A stretch of 64,000 bases of DNA. It comes from CAZNPA01 sp964575095. Lineage in GTDB: Bacteria > Pseudomonadota > Alphaproteobacteria > Rickettsiales > SXRF01. The position numbers were made by a program, and so were the translations under genes. Under the pieces are notes generated by a model. That model searched no databases and had not been told where the DNA came from. It saw only the letters and a program-made list of their open reading frames with translations. The stretch spans positions 310,001-374,000 of the forward strand of contig CAZNPA010000002.1 of NCBI GenBank assembly GCA_964575095.1. The letters run 5' to 3'. Shown in pieces: positions 45,735 to 53,105 of this stretch. Position 1 is the first letter of the stretch. Every line of letters starts with the position of its first letter.

Positions 45735-46487
45735 TTATGATTGTCCCGTCGTTCCATAGCGTCTTTCGCGTTTGGCGTAATCATCTAGCGCCTTATTGAA
45801 GTGCGGTAAATCGAAATCCGGCCACAGCGCATCCGTGAAATAAAATTCAGTATAGGCCGATTGCCACAGCAGGAAATTGGAGAGGCGCTGCTCGCCGCCG
45901 GTGCGGATCAGCAAATCCGGCTCCGGCAGATCACCGGTATCGAGCGCGTCCGTAATCATCTTCTCGTCGATATCTTTGGATTTAAGTTTTCCCGCTTCGA
46001 CATCGACCGCCAGTTTTTTTACCGCGCGCACGATTTCCTGCTGGCTGCCGTAAGAGAGCGCGACGGTTAAATTGAACGCGGTATTTTTTGCGGTTTGCAT
46101 CATCGCATCGTTCACAATCCGGCGGATGTCCTCGTTCAACTGGCTTAAATCGCCGATGAAGCGCAGGCGGACATTATTTTCATGCAGCGATTGCAATTCT
46201 TGCTGCAGGTAATGCTGCAAGAGCTGCATCAGATCGCCCACTTCTTCTGCCGGGCGTTTCCAGTTTTCCGAGGAGAACGCATAGATGGTGAGATAGTTTA
46301 TACCGGCATCTTTAGCGGCATTGAGCGTGCGCCGGAGCGCCTCGGCGCCTTTCTTATGACCGGCCGTGCGCGGCAGGCCTCTGCTTTTCGCCCACCGCCC
46401 GTTGCCATCCATGATGATGGCCACGTGCCGTGGCGGTAATTGGTGATTGGTAATTGGAAGTTGGTTGTGAGCAAGAGGCGATGACAT
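45735..46487 (-). CDS. uppS: Undecaprenyl diphosphate synthase UppS
   Basis: This cis-prenyltransferase makes the C55 lipid carrier for cell wall and surface polysaccharide. It has the catalytic motif HVAIIMDGNGRWAKSRGL, then GHKKGAEALRRTL, YAFSSENWKRP and a C-terminal EPDLLIRTGGEQRLSNFLLW, all diagnostic. At 250 residues it is normal length. The first 18 residues (MSSPLAHNQLPITNHQLP) are not conserved in the family; they are encoded by the left arm of a heptad-repeat palindrome. No other ATG precedes the catalytic motif, so this repeat-derived leader is probably translated. Confidence 0.96.
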   Translation of the reverse strand: MSSPLAHNQLPITNHQLPPRHVAIIMDGNGRWAKSRGLPRTAGHKKGAEALRRTLNAAKDAGINYLTIYAFSSENWKRPAEEVGDLMQLLQHYLQQELQSLHENNVRLRFIGDLSQLNEDIRRIVNDAMMQTAKNTAFNLTVALSYGSQQEIVRAVKKLAVDVEAGKLKSKDIDEKMITDALDTGDLPEPDLLIRTGGEQRLSNFLLWQSAYTEFYFTDALWPDFDLPHFNKALDDYAKRERRYGTTGQS

Positions 46488-46517
46488 TTTCCAATTACCA
46501 ATTACTAATTACCTAAT
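46436..46517. repeat. Heptad-repeat inverted element spanning frr end and uppS start
   Basis: The arms are 7-bp tandem repeats of TAATTGG type. A 17-bp stem with one mismatch pairs 46443-46459 with TTCCAATTACCAATTAC (46489-46505). The element contains the frr stop codon and last residues (EILGN), the 17-bp frr-uppS gap, and about 15 codons of the uppS N-terminus. Confidence 0.75.
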
Positions 46518-47059
46518 ATTTCTTTTTCTTTAGTCACCAACGCATCCTCGATCTTCTTGATGAATTCGTCGGTCAGCTTCTGGATGGCGTCTTCGCTTTT
46601 TTTGAGGTCGTCTTTCGAGATTTCGCCCTTTTTTTCCTGCGCCTTGACGACATCGTTGCCGTCGCGGCGAACGTTTCTGACCGCCACTTTGGCGGCTTCG
46701 GCGTATTTACCGGCGATCTTGGAAAGCTCCTGGCGGCGCTCCTGCGAGAGATCGGGAATCGGCACGCGCACGAGTTGCCCGTCGGCGACGGCGTTGACGC
46801 CGAGGCCGGCAATATTGATCGCCTTCTCAACCGATTTCACCACGGCCTTATCCCACACCTGCACTGAGAGCATGCGCGGCTCCGGCACGCTGACGGTGGA
46901 AACCTGGCTAAGCGGCATCATGCTGTCGTACGCCTCGACCTGGATGTTATCGAGCAGCGAAGCATTGGCGCGGCCGGTGCGCAGTCCCCCGAATTCGCTG
47001 TGCAGGGTTTTGATGGCGCCGTCCATGCGGCGGCGCAGCTCGTTGATATCTGCGGTCAT
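46505..47059 (-). CDS. frr: Ribosome recycling factor
   Basis: Frr splits post-termination ribosomes with EF-G. The 184-residue length and motifs MDGAIKTLHSEFGGLRTGRA, NIAGLGVNAVADGQLVRVPIPDLSQERR and RNVRRDGNDVVK match the family. It is a two-domain protein with a three-helix bundle and a small beta domain. It lies between pyrH and uppS, as is usual. Its last two residues and stop codon fall inside a heptad-repeat palindrome. Confidence 0.97.
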   Translation of the reverse strand: MTADINELRRRMDGAIKTLHSEFGGLRTGRANASLLDNIQVEAYDSMMPLSQVSTVSVPEPRMLSVQVWDKAVVKSVEKAINIAGLGVNAVADGQLVRVPIPDLSQERRQELSKIAGKYAEAAKVAVRNVRRDGNDVVKAQEKKGEISKDDLKKSEDAIQKLTDEFIKKIEDALVTKEKEILGN

Positions 47060-47074
47060 AGGTTCCTTCCCTTA

Positions 47075-47164
47075 CATCCTGAGCGAGCGCGGTAGCGCGA
47101 GTCGAAGGATCTTTGGCTTTGCGACTTGCAAAGATCCCTCGGTTCGCTCCGCTCACTCGGGATG
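47075..47164. repeat. Large palindrome between pyrH and frr
   Basis: Outer arms ACATCCTGAGCGAGCG and CGCTCACTCGGGATGT pair over 16 bases with two wobble-compatible mismatches. Inner arms GGATCTTTG (47107-47115) and CAAAGATCC (47129-47137) pair perfectly. It fills almost the whole gap between pyrH and frr. It resembles the CCTGAGCGA...GGATCT palindromes dispersed in many bacterial genomes. It has no U-tract. Confidence 0.7.
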
Positions 47165-47171
47165 TTGGTGT

Positions 47172-47894
47172 TCATTTCTTATCCGTAATCAGCGTGAATT
47201 TGCCTTTGCCGCAGACGGCGCTCGCGATGGAGTCCTTGCCGGCGATGGAGAAGACCAAAATCGGAATCTGATTTTCGCGGGCGAGAGAAATCGCCGAAGC
47301 GTCCATGACTTTCAAATCGCGCACCAGCACTTCGTGGTAGTTGAGCCTGACGAAATGTTTGGCGCGTTTGTCTTTCTTCGGATCGGCGGAGTAAACGCCG
47401 TCGACCTGCGTGCCTTTCATCAGCACGTCGCAGCCCATTTCGTTGGCGCGCAGCGCCGCGGCGGTGTCGGTGGTGAAGAACGGATTGCCGGTGCCGGCGG
47501 CAAAAATCACGACGCGGCCGCGCTCCAAGTGCCGCTCGGCGCGGCGGCGGATATACGGCTCGCAGACCTGCATCATGCTGATGGCGGAAAGCACGCGCGT
47601 ATCCATGCCCATTTTTTCGAGGGTGTTTTGTATGGCCAGCGCATTTAAGACGGTCGCGATCATGCCCATGTAGTCGGCGGAAGCACGCTCCATGCCGGCG
47701 CTCGCGCCCTGCATGCCACGGAAGATGTTGCCGCCGCCCACCACCAGGCACACTTCGACACCCATCTCGGCGGTGGCTTTGATGTCGCGGCAGATGCGCT
47801 CGATGGTTTTCTGGTCGAGGCCGAATTTCTCTGACCCCATCAGCGCCTCGCCGGATAGTTTCAAAAGGACGCGCTTATAGATGGGCTTGGACAT
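47172..47894 (-). CDS. pyrH: UMP kinase PyrH
   Basis: PyrH phosphorylates UMP to UDP in pyrimidine synthesis. ATG 47894 gives 240 residues starting MSKPIYKRVLLKLSGEALMG, matching family length; ATGs further upstream add non-conserved residues. Motifs include CLVVGGGNIFRGMQG, GTGNPFFTTDTAAALRANEMG and DGVYSADPKKD. It lies upstream of frr, with a palindrome between, and downstream of a hypothetical gene that separates it from tsf. Confidence 0.96.
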   Translation of the reverse strand: MSKPIYKRVLLKLSGEALMGSEKFGLDQKTIERICRDIKATAEMGVEVCLVVGGGNIFRGMQGASAGMERASADYMGMIATVLNALAIQNTLEKMGMDTRVLSAISMMQVCEPYIRRRAERHLERGRVVIFAAGTGNPFFTTDTAAALRANEMGCDVLMKGTQVDGVYSADPKKDKRAKHFVRLNYHEVLVRDLKVMDASAISLARENQIPILVFSIAGKDSIASAVCGKGKFTLITDKK

Positions 47895-47969
47895 GGGTTT
47901 TCTCTGCAAGTTGGTCATAGAGCCAGTATTAATAGCAATCGCTTCAGACTGCAATAGCGAGTTGGGCGA

Positions 47970-48668
47970 TTATGGCGAGGGCGCGGCCTTGGAGGATTTG
48001 GCGGCGGCGCGGTGCGCGGCATGGGCTTTCGCCAATCTTTCGATAATATCGTTCAAGCTCAAGGTTGCCAGGGCGGAGGCGTTCGAAACGCCTTCATCCG
48101 CCGGTGTTTCGGGAGGCGCGGTGTAGGTTGGCAGTATCACCGTCATTTTCTTATCCGGCGCGATGCCCAATCGCGCGGCGTTTTGTCGTATGGATTCGAT
48201 GTATAGACCAAACGTCTCGGGTGTACATTCTCTCAAGGCGCGTACGGTCACTAGGACGTCGCCATGGGCGATCATATACTCTCGCCTTATTCCTGCCGCT
48301 TTACAATAGGCGACAAGCGTGTCCCATGCTTGTCGCAGCGCATCCGGTTGTTTTCGGTTGATGAAAGCCGGATGCGAAGATTTCAAGTCGGCCACGGCGT
48401 TTTCAAACCGTTCCGGGAATTCCGGATCGTCCCACAAGGGGGGATCACCGTTCATCAACGGTTTTTTCAGGCCTTCGCGCAAGTAGTTCACCATGCGGTC
48501 AAATGTTTGTTCTTGCTTGGCGTCGAGCAGGTGATAAAAAAAATCGCTGAAACTATCGAATTTAACGTGCACGAACGAAAACTGCGGGATTAAACCGTGT
48601 AACGCTTTCCCGGCATTGGAAAATGCCTGTGAAGGGGATCCACGCTTTACCGTTCCGGTTCCTGTCAT
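47970..48668 (-). CDS. Hypothetical protein inserted between tsf and pyrH
   Basis: A 232-residue soluble protein with no family I recognise. It has no signal peptide. Features: FVHVKFDSFSDFFYHLLDAKQEQTF, then helices (FENAVADLKSSHPAFINR, LRQAWDTLVAYCKAAGI), a Pro-rich PTYTAPPETPADEG linker near residue 185, and an Ala/Lys-rich tail. tsf and pyrH are almost always adjacent in proteobacteria. Here tsf has its own terminator, and this gene starts after it, 76 bases before pyrH, so it may supply the pyrH promoter or be co-transcribed with pyrH. Confidence 0.7.
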   Translation of the reverse strand: MTGTGTVKRGSPSQAFSNAGKALHGLIPQFSFVHVKFDSFSDFFYHLLDAKQEQTFDRMVNYLREGLKKPLMNGDPPLWDDPEFPERFENAVADLKSSHPAFINRKQPDALRQAWDTLVAYCKAAGIRREYMIAHGDVLVTVRALRECTPETFGLYIESIRQNAARLGIAPDKKMTVILPTYTAPPETPADEGVSNASALATLSLNDIIERLAKAHAAHRAAAKSSKAAPSP

Positions 48669-48708
48669 AAGGTTTTATTTTAGAATAGATGCGTGGTTAC
48701 GGCAAAAC

Positions 48709-48744
48709 AAAAAAGCCGCCGTTTTTACAAACGGCGGCTTTTTT
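48709..48744 (-). terminator. Terminator after tsf
   Basis: An AAAAAAGCCGCCGTTT stem with a short loop and AAACGGCGGCTTTTTT partner, symmetrical, so it can act on both strands. It lies 20 bases past the tsf stop and separates rpsB-tsf from the hypothetical gene and pyrH. Confidence 0.9.
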
Positions 48745-48763
48745 GTTGGCGTAATGAAATAGT

Positions 48764-49690
48764 TTAAGCGCCGGCGGCGGCTTTCACTTCCGCGGCAAAA
48801 TCCGAAGCGGCTTTTTCGATGCCTTCGCCCAATTGGAAGCGGATGAAGCCGGTGACTTTGATCGGCTTGCCGATTTCTTTTTCGGCATTGGCCACGACCT
48901 GCGAGATTTTCGTTTTGTTGTCGACGACGAACACCTGCTCCAAGAGCACCACTTCCTCATAATATTTGCGCATGCGGCCTTCGATCATCTTCTCGATGAC
49001 TTCCGGAGGCTTGCCGGAGCCCGCGGCCTGTTCGCGGTGGACGGCGCGTTCGCGCTCCAGTTTTTCCTTGGGCACTTCGGCGGCGGTCAATGCCTCCGGG
49101 CGCTGGGCGGCGATGTGCATGGCGATTTGTTTTCCGAGCGCGGAGAGCTTTCCGGTGTCGCCTTCGGATTCCAAACCGACCAGCACGCCGATCCTGCCCA
49201 TGCCGGGCACGACGGCGCTGTGCACGTAAGACGCGACGATGCCGTGCGTGACGCCAAGAATGGCGGCGCGGCGCAGGTTCATATTTTCGCCGATGGTGGC
49301 GATGGCGCCGGTGACTTCTTCGGCGACGGTTTTGCCATGTCCCATTTTGGTGTTTTTGAGTTCCTCGACGTCGCCGATGCTGTGGCGCACCGCGAGCTCA
49401 GCGATAGCGCGCGCGACGGTTTGGAACTGTTCGTTGCGGGCGACGAAATCCGTCTCGGCGTTGAGTTCGATCATGGCGCCTTTGGTGCCTTCGACGGCAA
49501 CGGCGACGACGCCTTCGGCGGCAACACGCCCCGATTTCTTGGCGGCGGCGGACAAGCCTTTTTTGCGCAGCCAGTCTACGGCGGCTTCCAGGTTGCCTTG
49601 ATTCTCAGTCAGCGCTTTGCGGCAATCGAGCATGCCGGCGCCGGTCGATTCGCGCAGGGTTTTGATTTGGTCGGCGGTGATGGTGGTCAT
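48764..49690 (-). CDS. tsf: Elongation factor Ts
   Basis: EF-Ts exchanges GDP for GTP on EF-Tu. The 308-residue protein begins MTTITADQIKTLRESTGAGM and carries the signatures LDCRKALTENQGNLEAAVDWL and ELNAETDFVARNEQF, followed by the two dimerisation subdomains. It follows rpsB across an 82-base gap filled by GC-rich hairpins, and is followed by a strong terminator. Confidence 0.97.
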   Translation of the reverse strand: MTTITADQIKTLRESTGAGMLDCRKALTENQGNLEAAVDWLRKKGLSAAAKKSGRVAAEGVVAVAVEGTKGAMIELNAETDFVARNEQFQTVARAIAELAVRHSIGDVEELKNTKMGHGKTVAEEVTGAIATIGENMNLRRAAILGVTHGIVASYVHSAVVPGMGRIGVLVGLESEGDTGKLSALGKQIAMHIAAQRPEALTAAEVPKEKLERERAVHREQAAGSGKPPEVIEKMIEGRMRKYYEEVVLLEQVFVVDNKTKISQVVANAEKEIGKPIKVTGFIRFQLGEGIEKAASDFAAEVKAAAGA

Positions 49691-49701
49691 TGGTTCCTCC
49701 T

Positions 49702-49766
49702 AGCCCCGCCGAATGGCGGGGTCTGGTTCATGTACAAATACCGGACCCCGCGACGAGCGCGGGGCT
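49702..49766. repeat. Paired GC-rich hairpins between rpsB and tsf
   Basis: Two perfect hairpins: CCCCGCC-GAAT-GGCGGGG (49704-49721) and CCCCGCG-ACGAG-CGCGGGG (49746-49764). The outer arms AGCCCCGC and GCGGGGCT can also pair with each other to form one long palindrome. No U-tract, so probably a repeat element or mRNA-stability structure, not a terminator. Confidence 0.7.
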
Positions 49767-49772
49767 TGGCAT

Positions 49773-50669
49773 CTACTCTTTCTTTTCTCCGCGCGCCTTC
49801 TTCACCGTAACCATCGGCGCTTTTTTGGCGGGGCGTCCGTCGCGGCGGCCTTTGCCTTTCTCTTCCTTTGCTTGCGCGGGAGCGGCAGCAGGTTGAGAGG
49901 CGGTTTCTTCCATGCCTTCGACTTTCAGCATCTCGGCGGGAATTTCCGCGCGCTCGCCGATATCGGCGCTGCTTTTGGTCATGCTCTGCTGGATGCCGTC
50001 GATCACGGCGTCGGAGACGAGCTGGCAATAGAGCTTGATGGCGCGCGTCGAGTCATCGTTGCCCGGAACCGGGAAGGTGATGCCGTCGACGGTGCAGTTG
50101 CTGTCGATGATGGCGACGATGGGGATGCCCAGTTTCTGCGCTTCCTTGACCGCCAGCTCTTCCTTGTTGGTGTCGATGATGAAGAGCATGTTCGGCAGGC
50201 CGCCCATGTCTTTGATGCCGCCCAGGGACGCTTCGAGCTTGGCGCGTTCGCGCGTCATCGACAACAGTTCCTTTTTGGTGAAGCCGATATTGGGCTCGGA
50301 GAGCTGTTCGTCGAGCTTGCGCAGGCGCTTGATCGAGGCCTGAATGGTGCGCCAGTTGGTGAGCAAGCCGCCCAGCCAGCGCTGATTGATGTAATATTGT
50401 CCGCAGCGCTTGGCAGCTTCACTGATGGGATCCGAAGCCTGGCGCTTGGTGCCGACGAAGAGGATACGACCGTTGGTGGCCACCGTGTCGCGGACGGCGG
50501 AGAGCGCGGCGCGCAGCATCGGCACCGTCTTGCCTAAATTGATGATGTGGATGTCGTTGCGCACGCCGTAGATGAACGGCGCCATGCGCGGGTTCCAACG
50601 TTTGGTTTTGTGTCCGAAATGTACGCCGGCTTCAATGAGCTCGCGCATGTCGAGAGCGGGTAATGCCAT
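49773..50669 (-). CDS. rpsB: 30S ribosomal protein S2
   Basis: S2 is a late-assembling small-subunit protein that binds S1. The core is clear: MRELIEAGVHFGHKTKRWNPRM, FVGTKRQASDPISEAAKRCGQYYINQRWLGG, and NNEEL-type PNMLFIIDTNKEELAVKEAQKLGIP. At 298 residues it has a C-terminal extension of about 55 residues (EETASQPAAAPAQAKEEKG...KKAPMVTVKKARG), low in complexity and basic at the end, as seen in other alphaproteobacteria. It heads the rpsB-tsf cluster and is preceded by a structured leader. Confidence 0.97.
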   Translation of the reverse strand: MALPALDMRELIEAGVHFGHKTKRWNPRMAPFIYGVRNDIHIINLGKTVPMLRAALSAVRDTVATNGRILFVGTKRQASDPISEAAKRCGQYYINQRWLGGLLTNWRTIQASIKRLRKLDEQLSEPNIGFTKKELLSMTRERAKLEASLGGIKDMGGLPNMLFIIDTNKEELAVKEAQKLGIPIVAIIDSNCTVDGITFPVPGNDDSTRAIKLYCQLVSDAVIDGIQQSMTKSSADIGERAEIPAEMLKVEGMEETASQPAAAPAQAKEEKGKGRRDGRPAKKAPMVTVKKARGEKKE

Positions 50670-50694
50670 ACTATAGTATCCTTTTCCGGTTAGT

Positions 50695-50800
50695 CCTCGG
50701 CGGAATGGTGTGACTCTAAAAGAGCACCGGAGGGCTTGGGCACACCGTGCCCCCGCCGCATTCCACCTGTGAAATCCCCTTTCACCATGAAAGGGAGGTG
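50695..50800 (-). promoter_or_regulatory. Structured rpsB leader, candidate cis-regulatory RNA
   Basis: In the 173-base gap before rpsB, a 9-bp stem pairs 50699-50707 with 50759-50767 and closes over two hairpins: 50738-50752 (GGGCAC-ACC-GTGCCC) and 50710-50727 (GTG/CAC plus CTCT/AGAG). The closing stem has a G-U pair only when read on the minus strand, which supports an RNA in the rpsB direction. A second hairpin at 50777-50795 with an enclosing CACCT/AGGTG stem (50764-50800) uses the same CACC bases, so the two folds exclude each other. A leader controlled by S2 is inferred. Confidence 0.55.
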
Positions 50801-50842
50801 CTTTCTACACCGAAGGCGTGCGGGTTTGCAAGTGTTTTTGCG

Positions 50843-51298
50843 CTATTTGTCTGATTTTATGTCGGCGGGGGCCGAATGGGCGGAAGAGGGGCTGGATTTA
50901 GGGGATTTTTCCGCCGGTTTTTGTCCGGTTTTTCCTCCGGCTTTCCCCTTTTTCCACGCGATTAGCTTGCCACCCTTGGTGGTGATGTTCGACCCGTCCT
51001 TAAGGTCATAGCTGCCGTCGGCCAGCAGGGCGTCCTTTTGGTTGGCGCCACGCCACCAGACGGTGCCGTTGGTTTTAATTGTGCCCTTGCGTTTATCCAT
51101 GAGTTCGATCGCGGTATCCTCCTTTGGGAAGAGGGGGGAGGAGGCGTTTGCGGCCGTCGCGGTTTTCTCCACCGTTTTTTTGGTTTCGTTAGGTTTAGCC
51201 GGCGGCGTGAATTTACTGATAACGTGCCGCTCATACTCATCGGCATGGGCAGCAGATATCGTTAGCGCCAGAAGCAATGCGGGTAAAAATTTTCTCAT
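50843..51298 (-). CDS. Hypothetical exported protein
   Basis: A 151-residue protein with a signal peptide (MRKFLPALLLALTISAAHA). The mature part has KFTPPAKPNETKKT, then a segment ELMDKRKGTIKTNGTVWWRG and LADGSYDLKDGSNITTKGGKLIAWKKG that looks like a short beta-hairpin repeat (DG turns), and a Lys/Ser/Pro-rich disordered tail. It is probably periplasmic. Alone, upstream of the rpsB leader on the same strand. No family recognised. Confidence 0.65.
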   Translation of the reverse strand: MRKFLPALLLALTISAAHADEYERHVISKFTPPAKPNETKKTVEKTATAANASSPLFPKEDTAIELMDKRKGTIKTNGTVWWRGANQKDALLADGSYDLKDGSNITTKGGKLIAWKKGKAGGKTGQKPAEKSPKSSPSSAHSAPADIKSDK

Positions 51299-51405
51299 TT
51301 TTCTTCTTGTAAAAAAAGCAACTTTTATGCTGCCCTTTTTAATTGTAAATGCAATTGTTTTTTAATGTCAGCATGATTTGCCACTCCGCAAAACTGACGC
51401 TCCAG

Positions 51406-52809
51406 CTAGGCGCCGATGCCAAGCTGCGACGGCGACGATTCGCCGGCAATCGTTTCAGTGTGGCTTGCCACGACGCGACGCGGGTGCTTTAGCGTATGCT
51501 TGCCCTGAACGCTGGTATGCGTTGTCGTGGTGGCCAGACGTTCTTCCGGCTCGGTGCCGAGATTATCGAAAGCGATGTGATGATAGCGGTATAAATCGGT
51601 CATCATCTGCGTGTATATTTTTCCGAACTCTATCGGCTTATCTTTAAAATGCTCCTTGAGCGAGGCAGCGGTATCGGCCATCAGCTGCGGCAGCTGGTCG
51701 GGCGACGTTTTCGCCAGCCCGTCGCTGACATGCGCGTATAATTCGTCCATATCGACTTTCTTTTCGCCGTATTTGGCCCAGTTGCGCACGATGTAGCGGA
51801 TGGTGAATAAGGTGGAGCCGATGCCGCTGAGATAATCGGCGGTCTGACGGTTTTTGGCGGTAAACGCGTTGAATGCCATCGTACCCCAGGACGCCGCCTC
51901 TACCCAGCCGCCGGCGCGGAAGGTGATTTTCTCGCGCACCGTATCCAGCCACGTATGCGGTTTGGGGTCGTAGGGGTCGGGGACTTTGGAAGCCAGCGCA
52001 ATCGTTTTACCGGTCAGGCTTCCCAGTCCGGCCCATTTCACCAATGACTGCCTGTTCCCCGCCTCTTTGAGCGCGGCTCCCATGCCTTCGCTGCGGAACT
52101 TGCCTAGTCCGGATTTCCAGCGGTCTACGGGAAAAGCGAGTGAGAAAGCGCCGAAATAGCGCAGGAGAATTTCACCGACGGTCACCGAATTTTTTTGCAG
52201 CCAGGCGTTGGCTTTTTGTCCGGACGACAGCGGCGCTTTCGGTTCGTCGCGCAATACCGATAGGTCTTCCTCGGCGGAGGGCAGCGTCGCGCCCGCCGGC
52301 AGGTGGCCGTCGAGCTTGGTATTGAATTGTTCCTTGAGGTAATGCAGGCGATGATCATCGGGCGATTTTTGTGAGCCGTAGACCCAGCCGATGACATGCC
52401 CCAATAAGTTCGACGCTGCGAATGAGAACAGCGCCCAATCTTTTCTCTTACGCATCAGGCTCGAGGTCAATTGCAGCGTCTGGCCGGGTACGGCGAGGAG
52501 GGCTATCGCCTTCCACAGGTCCATGGATTTTTTCGGCAATTGCAGCTCTAGTTTATTGCCGCGCGCTTCGAGTATTTTTTGCAGTTCAGCCTGCGGCTTG
52601 TCACCGTGGGTGATGATGACCGGGTGGCCGTCCACCTGCGTTTCGGCGATGATTTCCTGCCCCATTTCGGGTGAGGCCAGCCAGTGTTTTACGCCGTCTT
52701 TTTTAAGCGGGCTGTCGACATAGAAAAACGAAAAATTGCCGTCGGAAACCGGCGTGAATTCCACTGCCGAGAGAGGCGAATTTTGCGTCAGGTTCTTATA
52801 AACGGCCAT
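51406..52809 (-). CDS. Unknown membrane-associated protein, family shared with 16099-17586
   Basis: A 467-residue protein. The N-terminal 90 residues are alpha/beta and soluble (FSFFYVDSPLKKDGVKHWL). Then come moderately hydrophobic segments: LWKAIALLAVPGQTLQLTSSL, WALFSFAASNLLGHVIGWVYG, YFGAFSLAFPVDRW, LGSLTGKTIALASKV and GSTLFTIRYIVRNWAKYG, ending in a charged helical tail. The order (alpha/beta domain, YGS/YGR motif, YFxAGSL/YFGAFSL segment, DPxxPxxxW loop, C-terminal helices) parallels the protein at 16099-17586. It is divergent from the 618-residue unknown gene at 53106, with hairpins between. Function unknown. Confidence 0.75.
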   Translation of the reverse strand: MAVYKNLTQNSPLSAVEFTPVSDGNFSFFYVDSPLKKDGVKHWLASPEMGQEIIAETQVDGHPVIITHGDKPQAELQKILEARGNKLELQLPKKSMDLWKAIALLAVPGQTLQLTSSLMRKRKDWALFSFAASNLLGHVIGWVYGSQKSPDDHRLHYLKEQFNTKLDGHLPAGATLPSAEEDLSVLRDEPKAPLSSGQKANAWLQKNSVTVGEILLRYFGAFSLAFPVDRWKSGLGKFRSEGMGAALKEAGNRQSLVKWAGLGSLTGKTIALASKVPDPYDPKPHTWLDTVREKITFRAGGWVEAASWGTMAFNAFTAKNRQTADYLSGIGSTLFTIRYIVRNWAKYGEKKVDMDELYAHVSDGLAKTSPDQLPQLMADTAASLKEHFKDKPIEFGKIYTQMMTDLYRYHHIAFDNLGTEPEERLATTTTHTSVQGKHTLKHPRRVVASHTETIAGESSPSQLGIGA

Positions 52810-52901
52810 AGTTGCCCATGATCAAATTAATCCACGATAAGGGTAACATGCGCCGGGGGATGGCTTCAAGCAAATGGGCGCAAAACGCATTAAAATTCAT
52901 G

Positions 52902-52999
52902 GAATTGTCACAATTCTCCAAATGGACGGAAAGGTGGCCAGAAGGCCGCCTGAGCCTTCAGCGGGGCTCCATGGAGTTTTCAGCAGAAAACTCCGGGAG
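52902..52999. repeat. Hairpin array between divergent unknown genes
   Basis: In the 296-base gap three hairpins follow each other: GAATTG-TCA-CAATTC (52902-52916); GGTGGCC-AGAA-GGCCGCC (about 52934-52951); and GGAGTTTTC-AGCA-GAAAACTCC (52974-52995), the last nested in GCTCC/GGAGC arms. AATTGTCACAA occurs at 52903 and again near 53008. Tandem hairpins with a direct repeat suggest regulatory DNA or a structured leader for the gene at 53106. An 81-codon ORF through here (52812-53057) looks spurious. Confidence 0.5.
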
Positions 53000-53105
53000 C
53001 ATCGATAAATTGTCACAAAAGGTTCACGGGAAATATCGTGGAAAAGTGGTAGCATAGGGTATGGCTGGAAATGGGTTTTTCAGGCAATAGACGCGCATGT
53101 AATTT

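Noticed and set aside
52812..53057. 81-residue plus-strand ORF
   Set aside because: It runs through a series of hairpins, has no ribosome-binding site, and its product has no conserved look; treated as intergenic.
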